DNA of 64,000 nucleotides from NCBI GenBank assembly GCA_013399695.1, contig VXAU01000760.1, positions 1,364,001 to 1,428,000 of the forward strand, in the 5' to 3' direction. Shown here piece by piece: positions 1 to 12,512 of the stretch (position 1 is its first letter; every line of letters starts with the position of its first letter). The notes under the pieces are model-generated. The model saw only the letters and a program-made list of their open reading frames with translations. It did not search any database and was not told the DNA's origin. The DNA comes from Formicarius rufipectus (Eukaryota; Chordata; Aves; Passeriformes; Formicariidae). The translations under genes and the position numbers were made by a program.

Positions 1-259
1 GAAGAAATTGGGTTTAAAAGCCACTAACAAGTTTCTTGTGTCATTTTCTGTCTTTCTTCTCAAAGCACTTCTATCCTAATTTAAAAGGATAAAAATAAAG
101 ATAATCCTCCCCTTCTCCCATTCCAGTGACCTTCAGTTAAAATTAAATCTGCTTAAACTGCTGCAAAAACCTTCTCTATAGAACTGAAACAGGGGAAAAT
201 GTGTTATTTTATAATTAGAATTGATGGTGGCTCATCAAAAGAAATTGTAAGACACAGGG
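1..259. other. no gene seen
   Basis: AT-rich sequence with no splice-bounded open frame and no repeat that I recognise. Confidence 0.5.
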
Positions 260-480
260 TGTACTGGGTTTGTGTGGCAGGGTTTTGTAGGGGGGGAGAA
301 CGACAGGAGGGGATTCTCTGAGGAGGTGTCAGAAGCCTCCTTGGTGTCCAACAGAACCAATGGCAACTCACACTTCAACCTGTTGAAGTGCCTTATAAAG
401 AGATAGGCACAAGCATTGCACTGGATTAAAATTGCTTCACTCAGTCTTGCCCAAGTTCTCATTCTGAAAATTGAACTGTG
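260..480 (+). mobile_element. LTR-like retroelement fragment
   Basis: The stretch opens with TGTACTGGGTTTGTGTGGCA, followed by a G-rich run, a CAGAAGCCTCC segment and CCAACAGAACCAATGGC. This order matches an ERV LTR-type repeat that I remember as abundant in bird genomes. That is recollection, not a search. The clear match covers about 260-390; the right edge is uncertain. A short open frame runs antisense across it and is taken as incidental. No internal retroviral gene is seen beside it, so it would be a solo or truncated LTR. Confidence 0.45.
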
Positions 481-2346
481 CCTTCTACGTCAGTTCATCT
501 GTGCAATACCAGGTACAGCAACCTGTTTGTGTAAAAGTAGATCTGTGTGACTAATGGCCACCTAGCAAAACAAAAGGCTCGCTTCCACTGATAAATGTAT
601 AGCAGGAAGACAAATAGCAGTGTATTTGTTGGCAAATAACGTTTCCCAACTTGAGGAAACAGCTGGGAAAGACCATTGTCAGACAGGTTTGAGAAGCACA
701 GAACAGACAGGAGTAGCAAGAAAGGTGAGGAAACATGACCTCAACTCCACCCAAACCACAGGCCACCCACACTAATTCTACAACACTTAGGGATGAAACG
801 AGGATTATCTCTTCCCAGCTTCTTTCTGTTTTCCTACTGTGCCTGAAAGCAGTGACCAGTGGCTGCAGCTTCTACACAAACTCAGTATATACCCTGTCAA
901 AGACTGCAGCTGTTGCACACCAACCTTGAGAGAACTCCGAGAGCGCACTAGTCAAAGTGTGCTGCAGAAAAGGGCCAGGTCCACCTAGGCACATACTGAA
1001 TGTGAGATTAAGGAAAGAGAACAATCCCCAAAGCAACAGCCAGTGAAAGAGATGAAAAATTGACTCACACTTTCTCTCCATTTCACATGCACACACCAAA
1101 ATGAAGGAATGAAAAGGTATTAGTGAAATAAAAATATGTAGATGGAAAAGGGTAAAGAGCAAGAATGGAGAAATTTAATAAAGACATATGATGGGTAAAA
1201 ACCCACCCACCCCCAAACCTGTCACGAAGGGCTTTGGGAAGCTAGGTTTTGAAAGAAAATCTTAGTAAGAAGGCAAAACTTCAAATTATGAGCCCAAGAG
1301 GGATCTTACAGCATTCTGTTTTCCAGCAGAGATGTAAAAAACAGAACAATGTTGATTAACATCCTAATGTCATGCCAGTGCTGGTATATGTATGAATGAC
1401 TGAAACCAGACCCATACTCCATCCTTGTCTCTCCAATTCTTTCCAGCTGCTTCTCTAAGTGTACTGTCACAATCCCCAGAGCAAGAGGGGTGCTGTTATC
1501 CCTTTGACAGTACTCACATATTTGTTTTCTGAAACTGTTTTTGTAATGCTATGTTGAGAAAGTTATCATTCTATCTAAGCACAAAAGAGAGCTGATCGTG
1601 ATCCCTTCAGTGTCAAAACTTTTGAAACAATTGCTATTATTTCCCTATTAATAAATGTCTTGTTTTGGATTTTTGAAATAAAACACTTTTACAAACCTCA
1701 TGTACTGCATTTATTACTGTCCTCTTTTACCACATGCCAGACTTCAGCAATTTTCAGTCAAAAAGAATAATTTGCACTAACTTGCCATGAATCTTTTATA
1801 GATTTCACCTGAACTGGAGTCATTATCAAGTCAGCACAGAGTTATTCTGTAGGTAAATTCAACGATGATGTCCTTTATTAAGCCTACAGCACACAGGACA
1901 AAATGCCTTATTTACAGTTTTTCTTCTTTTTATTTTCCTTCTCATTCTTTCTTGAGTCTATTGCCAGGAGCTAAGTCATTCTGAAAATAATTCTCAGTGT
2001 TGCAACTTTTGTGTACACACACTTATAGAAATGAGTCCTGATACCCTGTGCTGAGGTGGGAGGAAATGAGTGATAGGGACATTAAGAGCTCTTCAAGGTA
2101 TCCAAGTAATTTTGAAAAATGTAAGCCAACCACAACAAGCTGACAAGGACTTAGCACCCACGTAGTTCATATTACAGGCTCTTTGAAATGATCCTCCATC
2201 CCTTTCAAGTCACAAGGTCCCCATTCATTTAAGCTGTTCAGGATCAATCCCGTTAGGCTAAAGCTTGTGCCAAAAGACTGTCAGAAACTAATAGCCAGGA
2301 CATTCGACAGTAACACTTAATTCCCTGGATGAATATGGGGGTTTAC
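481..2346. other. no gene seen
   Basis: Short open frames on both strands (for example minus 872-1162) have biased, low-complexity translations and no convincing splice boundaries. An AATAAA lies near 1677, but no gene body leads into it. Confidence 0.4.
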
Positions 2347-2411
2347 CTGACATGAATAAGAGCTATGTCTTCAGACTGCATTTTTCTGATAAAGTCTCTG
2401 ATATGCATCAG
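2347..2411 (-). CDS. candidate internal exon, unidentified protein (set B)
   Basis: A 65-base minus-strand interval is bounded by an acceptor ending GACTGTAG and a donor ATGTCAG/GTAAAC. Only one frame is open (phase 0 to 2). It reads LMHIRDFIRKMQSEDIALIH, a charged amphipathic helix-like peptide. The pyrimidine tract before the acceptor is weak. It would be the leftmost exon of the set B transcript, but its phase does not join directly to the exon at 5462-5619, so at least one exon is missing or one call is wrong. Protein not recognised. Confidence 0.22.
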
Positions 2412-5400
2412 CTACAGTCACTGTGACTTTTAGTTCTAAGTAAGAGACTCTCAGGCGCATTTGCAGCTTCCCTCAGCTAACCCACGCTACGCCAACATCC
2501 TGTTCTACCCCATACTGCCAAATTGCTTTTCATAAATTAGGGTGGGACTAATTTGGCAAACTGTCCATCAGAAAGGCTGTGCAGTGTAAGGAGGAGGGAA
2601 GTTTTCTACAAAGTGATTTTTTAGACGGGCCTTCATCCAAAATGTCAAAGGAAAATATTTTGAAGAAAATTACTATGCTTGAAAAAAAAAAAAAAATTAA
2701 TGGCTCGTGGTGGCCAACAGCAACAGCGGCTGAGGCTGGGACAGTGCTGCAGAGACTGCTTCTCTCTTAATGACTGTAAGCCTACGATGAACACAAATTT
2801 GAGTGAGGAATTTGAGACTATTATTAGCTTTCATCAGTCCCTCCGTGGCTTATTCATGGAATCTGGACAGATCCCAGAAGCACAGTTTCTCAGCCCTCGT
2901 TAGGCTTCGCAAAATGAGCCTCCCGCACTTGGAAATACCTGCTTGGCATGGATTCTCTCTCCTCTCTCTTCTTTCAGTGGGTGTTTTGTTGCAATATTCA
3001 GGGTTCACACTGGGCCAGATCCTTCTTCAGAAGAAGGGCTGAATCACACTTGCAGCTTGCATGTAACAGTGAAGAGCAGGCTGCTCATGTCATTATTTCT
3101 TACAGCTGCGTTCATACATCAGCCACAAATATCTGCATAAAAGGCAGTTCACATTCAAACACCATGAAAAACCTCCATCAGGACTACTTTTGTCACTGTG
3201 TGCCCTCACTCTCTGTGATGCACACTCTGCACCAGACTCCTCACTTGCAAACATACAGAATCAGTGACCTGTGAAAATGTTCCTCCTGATCTTTCAAACA
3301 TGAGCTCTGTTCCCTCAGCCTCTAATCAAACAGAAAGATCATTTATGTAATGAACCACCCACAAAAGGCTTTTATTTGGAGCACACTAACATGTGTGTCA
3401 CTTTCTACTCCTAACACCCAGCACACCAGCACAAAAGCAAATTCGTGTGGAAGAGCTGGCAAAGAAATAGTCTTTAAGGAGAGTAGGCCAATGCTAAATT
3501 CACTTGAATTAGCCAGATAGGACTTTGAGATGTTCAATCTCCCGACTGGAAAGCTTAGGTGGAGGTCTGGCAGAGATTACTTGTGTGAACAATGAAACAT
3601 TCAAAAATAATTGTGTTGCCTGCTAGAGAAATTGAAGTCAGGAATACTTTCTGTTTTGAAGAATGAGCAGCAGTAGTACCAGCTGACAACCTTTTAGTTG
3701 GATTCTGACTTGTTGCCTTCAAGTGTTTCATTGGCCTTTAAAGTAATTTCAAACTTTTCTAACTCTTCACATTTAGTATACCTAATTTTTCAACTTCAGA
3801 CAGATACTTGATTTTTATAGTCACTAAAATTGCAGATGATTTCCACCGCCACTGTTCTCTTCTATCTTACTTTTCAAGTTTCTCTGACATAATTTCTACC
3901 ATCAATTCCATTGTTGCATTTTTTTTCCTAATTAAAGAAGTTTCTTTGGTCCCATGGTGTGCTCATAATAGTAGCATTTTTGTTTAAAGCAACAGCAAAC
4001 AAAGAAAAAAATCAGATCAGTTAATTGACTTTACTGACAAGAACTCTAATCTTTAGAGATTCATATATGAGGTTTTCATGACTTTTTTTTCATGTGGCAA
4101 TTTTTTTATTCCCTCAAGATTTTAAATGAGCTGGTTATAAAAAAAATTTAAGTGGATATTGCTGTATTTTAATGTATATGAAGGCCAGAAACACAAAAAA
4201 ATCCTGAGTTGTGAAGGGGAGAGTCAGTTTACACTGACTACAACCACAGCCAAGTTTTAGAGTTCTGCCTCATGGATGCCTTACAAAACAATCAGAGTCT
4301 TTCAATTGTTTCATAGAAAATATTCAAAATAAAGCCGTAGTATGTCATAAGTGTGTAATTTTTGTTCTTTGCAAAACCAGTAATACCTCATTCAGTTAGC
4401 ATCTTCAAGAAACATACAATTAGGGTCTCTTTTCAGCAGTATTCTGCTCATTATTGCAAAAATAAAACCTAATCATGCCAACTCGACTTGAAAGAATATA
4501 AATATTACTGCTAATTCTGGGATATCCCACTTTTCTGGCGGCAAGAATTAAGAGTTGGGAATTGGCTCTGTCTCAATGGAAAGTTTGCTATTAAACAGGT
4601 ATCATTAGGCAATACCAAGAAAACCACTTGTTCTCGACATACTTTCCTTTCCATAAACCAGGGAGCCAGAACTTTTCCATAGAAAAAGGAAGAGGAAATA
4701 AATGAATTTCATATAAACCACCAAATGTTTTTGGTCAGACCTCAATTATTTTCAAAAGCTTCATGGGGTGGTAGTGGTTCTGTTTCCAATTAGAGAGATG
4801 TCCAAGTGGCACACATCAGATTGGCACAGATCAGAACACAGGGATGCTGCGATCCCAGGCTGAGTCCATTTATTGCAGAAATAGAAAGCACATGCACAGA
4901 TTTAACACGAAGACAACCAAGGAATGCAGGTGTTTGTTTGGGAGTTCATCTGCACTATTTCCTAGACAATGTCTAATTTGTCTGTTTCAAAAACACTGAC
5001 TGGGCAAAGCTGGCTTGTCCAGACACAGTTTCTTCTTTGCTATGAAGCCTAGATTTTACACAACGTGTCTAGAATCAGCTGCTTCCCAGTGTTTAAACTT
5101 GCAGCTACTACCAGAAAAATTATATTTCTCGTTATTCTGTGATGTTGAGTAGCCAGTTTACTGCTGAACTCATCCATCAGTCTATCCTGGATTTTAATAT
5201 GAAGATCCTGCTGTGCTGCCACTGAAGTACATGTTACAACTCTCATTGATGGACACTGCTCATCACCAAAGAATACCATGTAATTAGAGCAGACATTTAA
5301 AGCATTTTGATATTTGTACTCATACATTTATATACTATATAGCATTCTTTTCTTAGCAGTGGTAGACAAGAGTCTAAATACTACCATAACTAAAGCCACA

Positions 5401-5461
5401 ATAATCAATAATAATTATGACAATCACTAACATAAAACTTAATTCAGGAAATAATACTTAC
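2412..5461. other. putative intron; possible extra exon at 5049-5327
   Basis: Mostly AT-rich noncoding sequence. The minus-strand frame 5049-5327 (92 codons) has a translation that looks protein-like in its second half (it includes IQDRLMDEFSSKLATQHHR). It has no strong acceptor in the phase needed to follow the exon at 5462-5619, and its possible donor (TTGT/GTAAAA) is weak. I leave it uncalled. Confidence 0.35.
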
Positions 5462-5619
5462 AGAATTTTCACAAGGAGACTGAAAAATTCAAATACACAC
5501 TGATACATGGAAAACAATGTGTTTGTAACATAGGCCAAAAATTCTGAATTCAGGCTGTCTTTGGTTTTGACCAAATCCATAACATGATTTCTTACTGAAT
5601 GACCATGCGAAAGCCTTTC
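5462..5619 (-). CDS. candidate internal exon, unidentified protein (set B)
   Basis: A 158-base minus-strand interval has acceptor GAGATTTACAG/GAA and donor AATTCT/GTAAGTATT, which is close to the ideal U1 site. It is open in phase 0 to 2 for 52 codons. The translation starts ERLSHGHSVRNHVMDLVKTK and ends in an aromatic and hydrophobic stretch (QCVFEFFSLLVKI), which suggests a helix. Its phase joins the candidate exon at 10847-10895. Oddly, the 3' end of a CR1 element lies only about 23 bases upstream of the acceptor, so the branch point would sit in or beside the element. That either weakens the call or marks a tolerated insertion. Confidence 0.4.
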
Positions 5620-5642
5620 CTGTAAATCTCCCATAGATAAAC

Positions 5643-6155
5643 AGAATCATAGAATAATCATAGAATCATTTAGGTTGGAAAATAATTGCAAGAGCACGAA
5701 ATCCAACTATTGACCCACCACTAAACTATACCTCTAACCACATCTACCTCCAGAGACGGTGACTCCACCACTTCCCTGGACAGCCTGTTCCAATGTTTGG
5801 TAACTCTTTCTGTGAAGAATTTTTTCCTAATACCCAATCTGAACCTCCCCTGGTTCAGTTTGAGGCCTTTTTCCTCCTATCCTATCACTTGTTACCTGGG
5901 AGTAGAGCCTGACCTCCACCTAGATACAACCTCCTTTTAGCAAGTAATAGAGAGCAGCTATTTGCCCCCTGAACTTCCTTTTCTCCAGGATAAACAACCC
6001 CATCTGCCTCACCTGCTCCTCATCAGCCTTGTGCTCCAGGCCCTTCACCATCTCCACTGCCCTTCTCTGGACTTGCTCCAGCACCAAAATGTCTTTCCTG
6101 TAGTGAGAGGCCTCGAACTGAACTAAGTATTCAAGGTGCAGCCTCACCAGTGCCT
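5643..6155 (-). mobile_element. CR1 LINE, 5'-truncated copy
   Basis: In minus-strand sense this is the 3' end of a CR1 non-LTR retrotransposon. The lower-coordinate edge carries the ATTCTATGATT-type repeat unit of CR1 tails. The minus frame at 5920-6147 translates to the C-terminus of the CR1 ORF2 reverse-transcriptase polyprotein (LEQVQRRAVEMVKGLEHKAD). The copy is about 0.5 kb, so nearly all of the element is missing, and it is interrupted by stops. It is a dead relic. The 5' break is near 6155, where the similarity I recognise stops at CAGCCTCACCAGTGCC. Confidence 0.93.
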
Positions 6156-9100
6156 AATTATTGGAATTAATTCCTCTTTTCTCTAAACCTGGTAAAAACC
6201 TTTAGAACTTTCTTACTTGTTATTCCAGTCCTTTGCAGTGTGGATTCAGGGCTTTTTCTTGGAAAGACTTTAAATAAAGTCATCTACTGTAATCCAAAAC
6301 TTTCTCTTACCTGACTGCATGACATATGACAGGAGAAATATGGAGGTGCCCCAAAACTGTCATTCTTCATTGTTCTCCCTCCTTTGTTTCCTCACCAGTC
6401 TTGTATTCCACAATAAAACCCCTATTGAGAACCTTTCTTAGGCAGTTCCCAAGTCCACCTCTAAAGTTTGTCTGCAGCCTTGGCTCAAACAGCTAATTAG
6501 AGATCTTATCTTTTATAGTCTCCTCTACCCTTTAGTTAGCTAACTCTAATCAGCTTTGTCCATTTGAATTGTGCCCCACATGCTCAGTTCTGACTAAGCT
6601 GACATTTTTTTTAGGCTGGTCAGCTTCTTACCTTCCTTTCAGTTAAGTTTGCTATTTTGATCACATAGTCAAGACACAATTACTCTGCAGGCAAGAACGG
6701 CAACCTTTCCATAGTTCTCTTTGTCCAAAAAAATACCAGACTTAGAAATGCAGTACTTGAAAAAAATTTTTAGAATGGGTGAGATTTTCATTTAATTTAA
6801 AAGTGAAAGGCAAGAAAATATTTTAAAAAAAAAAATTCTTGTTATGAACTCATTTTCAGTTCAGACAATGTGAGTGGCTTTCAATGTATTAATCTTATAC
6901 TTTCACCAAAACTGGCTCAAACAGGAATACAGCTCTAAAATTTGACTATAGTGGAACTTCTTAATTTCTTATACTCACTTTGAGAGGAAGACAGTTTCAA
7001 CTAGAATCATATGTAAGGAAATACAACTAAAGAGATTGGCACAATTTAGTAGCCAGGTTTAGTTTTTCTAATTGATTGTAAGTATGAAATAGATTATAAT
7101 TGATTTTTCAAAACTGTTAAAGATTAGCAACTCTCCTGCTTCCCTGAAATAGCCTCTAGAATCTCGGAAAATATGGGCTAAAAATTTAGAGCTATTGCTC
7201 TGCAGCATTTCTGCAGGGGAATTTGACTGGTGAGACATTCACTATCCTTTATTTGAGAAACAAGGACAGACCTTTTAGACAATTGGCTTCATCTATGCAG
7301 ATTACTGACAAAGGATGTTAAAAGGTCACTCTAAATGGTGTCCCCTTCGGGCCATTTGGCCTTGAGTGGTCCTGTCCACAACTTATTTGCCATAGTCCAC
7401 TGCTTTTAGGTAGATATGAAAAGAGCTTTGTGCAGAGCACATATTAAGACATCTCTGCATGACCTTCCTTTGTTTTTTTCAAAGATTCTGGACAGACTTC
7501 ATCTTTGTGGCAAAGGTCAAATGGGAAACATCTTGAAAGGAGCTACTGAAGCAATAAGGGAATGTGAATCTTTGTGCTCTTCTGCTCTCAGCCATGAAGC
7601 TACTGTACCTTACAAGTAGGTTCATGGTTCTTTGTTCCTTTGAGATTATTTATTAAAAAATAAGCCTTTGAAAGCCCTCTTTATTTTCTGTTTGAATCAT
7701 ATAATGAAGGGGAGGAGGTGGAAGCACACTTAAAATGTTTTAACTAGAGTCATCTTTTGTAGTTGAGGGGAATGATCTCTATTTACAAGAGACGAGGTAC
7801 AGGTCTATGAAACATAATCACGGAGAATGCATTGGTATTTGACAATGACAGTTGTACTGAAATGCTTCATCTTGAGTTACATTTTATTATAGAAATCTAC
7901 AGTTCAGGACATTTGATCATTTGTGAAGTTTCTAATACTGTATTTCTATTCTCTTTTAGCATCCAAGACAAGTAGAAAAAGAGATGAATCATTCCAAGCC
8001 TGTCCAGCTTCACAGCTTTTAGTAGACTATTGCATTATTTTTTATAGTTTGAGGTCTTACTGATTGCCCTCCTATCAGTTCTTTCTCTTACAAGAACAGT
8101 TACACTGTTGCTCTCAATTCCAGAAGGAACCCTCCAACCTCATATAACGTAAGCCAGTAGTAAGATGTCACACCCCAAGCAATGCCACATTTATAGGAAG
8201 CCTGTTGTTATTAAAGACACCCAAAAAGGGTAATCTATGAAAGCAAGGAAACAAACAGCATTCCCATCCCTAGCCTGCCTGAAACATTTAAGGTAAGAAA
8301 CCTTGTTAAACACTTCTCCAAGCAGAGGGAAGCTGCTGCTGTGCTGACCATGTGCCCAAGGCTGAAGACACCTTGCAGCCCAAGGCAGAAGGCTGTGCTC
8401 ATGGGCCAGGCAGGAGTGGCTGGACTTCAAGGTGACAGACTGTCCTGCCCTGGCCACGTGTGGTTATCGGTTATGACTTAATTTGAAGGTGAAAGTGGAA
8501 CCAGCAGAACTTTCTTGTGCCAAATAGTGTGTGGATTCAGACTCATCTGTATTAAAGGAATAGATTTATTTTGAAATCACATTTCTGTACCTTTCAAACA
8601 AAATCTTGGTGTCATATGAAGAGCAAGCAGCCATTTGAAAAGTAGGCAATAAGCCTTTTTGGAATTTACATGATACACAGTGGTACTCATGATTTCCATT
8701 TTGTAGCACACAGAGAATATTTACTTGATGTAATGTCAGATTAGAGCTCTGTGAAATTTAGTAATTCTAGAAATATGTTGAGAAAATGCACTCATCTCAA
8801 TAATCAAACTGAAAAATCATGAACTGACTTTTAAGAAACTGCCTATGCTAATAACTCAAATTCTTTTTCCAGTATAAAAAGCAGGATGTGCCTATTTAGC
8901 TTAATATGACCATAATGTTATCTAACAGAAGTCCACAGAACACATGAAACATTTGTCTTACAGTCCCTAGGTGAACACATTATAATTTTCTTCTTGTCAC
9001 TCAACACTGAGCATGTTAGATAACAACCTATAATAGAATTTGATATAATGGTTTCTCCAGTCAATATTGGGATGAAGATTGAGATTTTTCTACTGGGATC

Positions 9101-10846
9101 TGAGTATCCAAATCCCCAGGGCAGTATATATGATCATATCAGCCTTAAAATTCAGCCAAGCAAAACATTGTGTCAACATAATTCTAATATTGGAAAGTGG
9201 TTGTTGCCTTCACTACCTTGAAATGAAAATTCTCACATAGAAATGTATATTTAATATAAGGATTTTGAGAGAAATTCTCTTTTCTCAAGGAGGTTTATTT
9301 TAAGAGAAATATCTTTTCCATTCACCTAATAACAGTTCAAGATTTTCCATCTGCCTTCCTTTCCCTATCTTGCTAATCAAAGAAGAGCAAAGAAACAAAC
9401 AAAAAAAATCTAAAATTATTAATTTTTTTTGATTTTTAGCTTTTGTTTTTAGAGTCATTTAAATGTGAAGAGAAAAGGAGACTTTCATGGGGGGTTAGAG
9501 ACGTGGTTTACTGGCTGACTCAGCACCTACATCACACCATTTCTGGGTGTGTGAAGCAGCATGGAATAGCTGGTATGGCTTTGAAAGCTCTTCCCGTCCA
9601 GAGGAAATCTGACAGCTACCCATGTTCCCCATCTACTCAACCCAAGACAAGTATTCTAAAAAACTAGTCCCACCAAAGGCCTTTTTATGGGAAATAAAAA
9701 GACAGCTCTTCTGTTACAATATCCAGCATCAGCTGCCCGAGGCTGCACCAACAATACTCAGGTAGCAACTCCACTGTGCAATTAGCTGCAAAAAGATTGC
9801 AGATCCAGGCATTGACTTCAGGCACCCATGAGGAACCAAACATCCTCTTCAGCTCTTTGATCTAGTCCTTAAAAATAAGCAGGTGATGATGGTACAGTCT
9901 CACCTATTGTTGCCTTTCCTCATACAACAATCAGTCACTTTAACAGAATTCAATCTGATAAGTCAAGTTTTATCCTCAATTTTTCTGGTTCAATTAACTT
10001 GTAATAACCAAAAGTCTCAAGGCAGCTGAAACCCAGTCAGGAATGATCTTTCATGTACACTAACAGCTGATTCTTGGGAAATGAACTGTAATTATTGAAA
10101 ATAGCTCTCCAGTTGAATCCATATACTGACAGGAGGTAAAAATACATTAAGAAGTTATTTTAAAAGTACCAGGGACATGGAACTATAAGCATGAATTGAT
10201 TTATGTGAATTTAAATGTCCCTCTGCACAGTATAGCTCTCTTTTACTGATATAGGTATAAAAACATCATACTTATCAGTATTCTAATAATGTACAGATGT
10301 AGTGGCAGTTGTGACACTTGAAAATTTTAAATTATTCATATTAGTTATTGTGAAAGTAAGCGTCACTCAAAAATCACCATGTATTTATATTTGTTTTTAT
10401 GTGTAATATAGAAACAATTCTGTTTCTATTCTATTATAATAAATAAATACATGCTGTAGTTTATAAATCCCTGCTTAAATGTATTTTCATTGACATCCCA
10501 CCTTGAGAATGAAAAAATGCCAACACCCAGTTGGAGAAATGGTGTCTTCCTGTAAGACCTTGCAGCATAAATACACAAGAAAGACAAGGAATCCTATAAC
10601 AGAAAGCCTTGTTATGAACACTTCGTGATCTGAGGCACTGAAGGAGTGAAAAAAAAAGATTTCCTCCATAACACCGTAAGAAGCTTCTGTCAGAAGTAAG
10701 AAAGAAAGCAGAGCTCTTAAAGTGAAGTCTTGAGATCTAACCACATGGCCAAAAGAGTCCATAAAATATTAAAGGCTTAGTAGGAAACTATGTTGTGAAT
10801 TAACAAGAGCAATTGCTAATGTAATAAATGAGTGTATTTGACATAC
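6156..10846. other. putative intron, no exon accepted
   Basis: AT-rich. A perfect-looking donor at about 6306 (CAGTCAG/GTAAGAG, minus) has no pyrimidine-rich acceptor in range. A plus-strand acceptor-like tract at about 7935-7960 has no paired open exon. The moderately GC-rich patch at 8290-8460 has an 88-codon minus frame (8191-8457) without splice boundaries. Confidence 0.4.
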
Positions 10847-10895
10847 CTGCCTTCTGAACTCCTGGGCACAGGAAAACCATTCAGGGAGTGGGTCA
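10847..10895 (-). CDS. candidate short internal exon, unidentified protein (set B)
   Basis: A 49-base minus-strand interval lies between a pyrimidine-rich acceptor (ACTCTTTATATTGGCCTAG) and a good donor (AAGGCAG/GTATGT). It is open in phase 2 to 0, reading DPLPEWFSCAQEFRRQ. The phase fits both the exon upstream (14355-14537, ending phase 2) and the one downstream (5462-5619, starting phase 0). It is short enough to arise by chance alone; the double phase match is what raises it. Confidence 0.38.
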
Positions 10896-11781
10896 CTAGG
10901 CCAATATAAAGAGTATGCAAGTGTCTTTCACTTCAAATCACATGGTTTATTTATTTTTTTATCCAGTGACCTTCCTGGAGGTAATTTAGTGCTGAAGCTT
11001 TATTGTTGAATGGCTTTCTGTGACAGAACAAAATAGATTCTGGACTGATGAAAAAATAATTTGCTTGAAGACTGAACACCACTGGAAACAATATTGTCTC
11101 TAAGAAATTTGAAAGAGCTTTGATTCTGGAGGAAAATAAAGAAATAAAAGAAGAGGATTCTGGAAGGTGGATGTCCTACCACACTATGGGCTAAGACACG
11201 AATAGATACATTTGTGGCTAACTTTCTGCAAATTAAATGCAGCTGCTAAAACACTGCCTGGCTAATCTTTGGGAATGTTACATTTGAACCACATTGCTGA
11301 AATGCTATTCTAAACTAAGTCATGTTTTATGGACATCGCTGAGATTAGACCAAGCAAAAAAAACATCACTAAAAACGTTATGAGTTGCACTAAAATATGA
11401 AGACAAGTAAATGGAATTTACTTATTTCCCCTTCTTCGCTGTCACATACAGACACATGAAAATCAAAACAATGCAGAGAGAGAGAAAAACAAACCAACCA
11501 ACCAACCAAACAAACAAACTTTTCTTCAGAAACTGTAACATAAAAAAATGAGAAAATTTTAGTGATGTATCACTGAAACAACAAATAAGGCTCTCTAAGG
11601 GGCTTTCCCAGAACAGTACCCCTTTTTAAAGAGCATCAACTTAAAATGAAACAGGTAGAAGGATCTTTGAGTCACTCGACTATGTCAAGGCTCTCATCAT
11701 CTGCAACCTTATACTGCACTATGCTACAATTCACCCTGAAACAAAACCAAACCAGCTAAGTGCCAAGGTCAAAAAATAACT
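10896..11781. other. putative intron
   Basis: AT-rich sequence holding the CAAC/CAAA tandem repeat noted separately. No splice-bounded open frame was found. Confidence 0.4.
11486..11519. repeat. CAAC/CAAA tetranucleotide tandem repeat
   Basis: A GA-rich run, then ACC-AACC units, then CAAA units, in direct succession. It is an imperfect compound microsatellite. Confidence 0.85.
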
Positions 11782-12512
11782 ATCACAGAATATGCTGAAT
11801 TGGAAGGGACCGAAAAAGACCATTGAGTTCAGCTCCTGGCTCTGCACAGGACCATCCCCAAGAGTCACACCAGGTGCCTGAAAGCATTGTCCTAATCCTC
11901 CTTGAACTCTGTCAACCTTTGTGCTTTGACCACTTCCTTGGGGAGCCTGTTCAGTGCTCAACCATCCTCTGGGTGAAGAATCTTTTTTCTAGTATCCAAC
12001 CCAAACCTCCCCTGACACAACTTCAGGCCATTCCTTCAGGTCCTGTCACTGATCAAAAAGAGAAGAGATCAGTGCCTGCCCCTCCTCTTCCCCTCATGTG
12101 GAAGTTGTACCTGCTGTGAAGTCTCCTCTCAGACTCCTCCAGCTGAATACATCAAGTAACCTCAGCTGCTCCTCAGATGTCCTCACCTCCAGGTCCTTCA
12201 CCATCTTCGTTAACCTCCTTTGGGCACTCTCTAACAGCTTAATATCGTTCTTATACTGCAGTGCCCAAAACTGCCCCAAAATTGCAGGCGAAGCCACCCC
12301 AGAGCAAAGCAGACCAGGACAATTCTCTCCCTCACCTCGCCAGTGATGCTTTGCCTGATGCCCCCCAGGACAGGGTGAGCCCTACTGACTCCAGGGCACT
12401 GCTGACTCATGTTCAACTTGCCACCAACCAGGACCCCCAGGGCCCTTTCTATGGCACTGCTTTCCAGCATCTCATTCCCTGGGTGCAGAGTCCAGCACTT
12501 GCCCAGCCCTCT
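11782..12512 (-). mobile_element. CR1 LINE, 5'-truncated copy
   Basis: Second CR1 relic in the same orientation as the first, and longer. Two minus frames together cover the C-terminal part of ORF2: 12231-12470 carries LGVLVGGKLNMSQQC and the lead-in to the terminal region, and 12094-12297 carries LLESAQRRLTKMVKDLEV. They are in different frames, so the copy has at least one frameshift. The 3' UTR runs to about 11782. It is diverged from the copy at 5643-6155 in many positions, so the two are probably different subfamilies or ages. The plus-strand frame of 179 codons here (12261-12800) is antisense to the element and not a gene. Confidence 0.93.
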
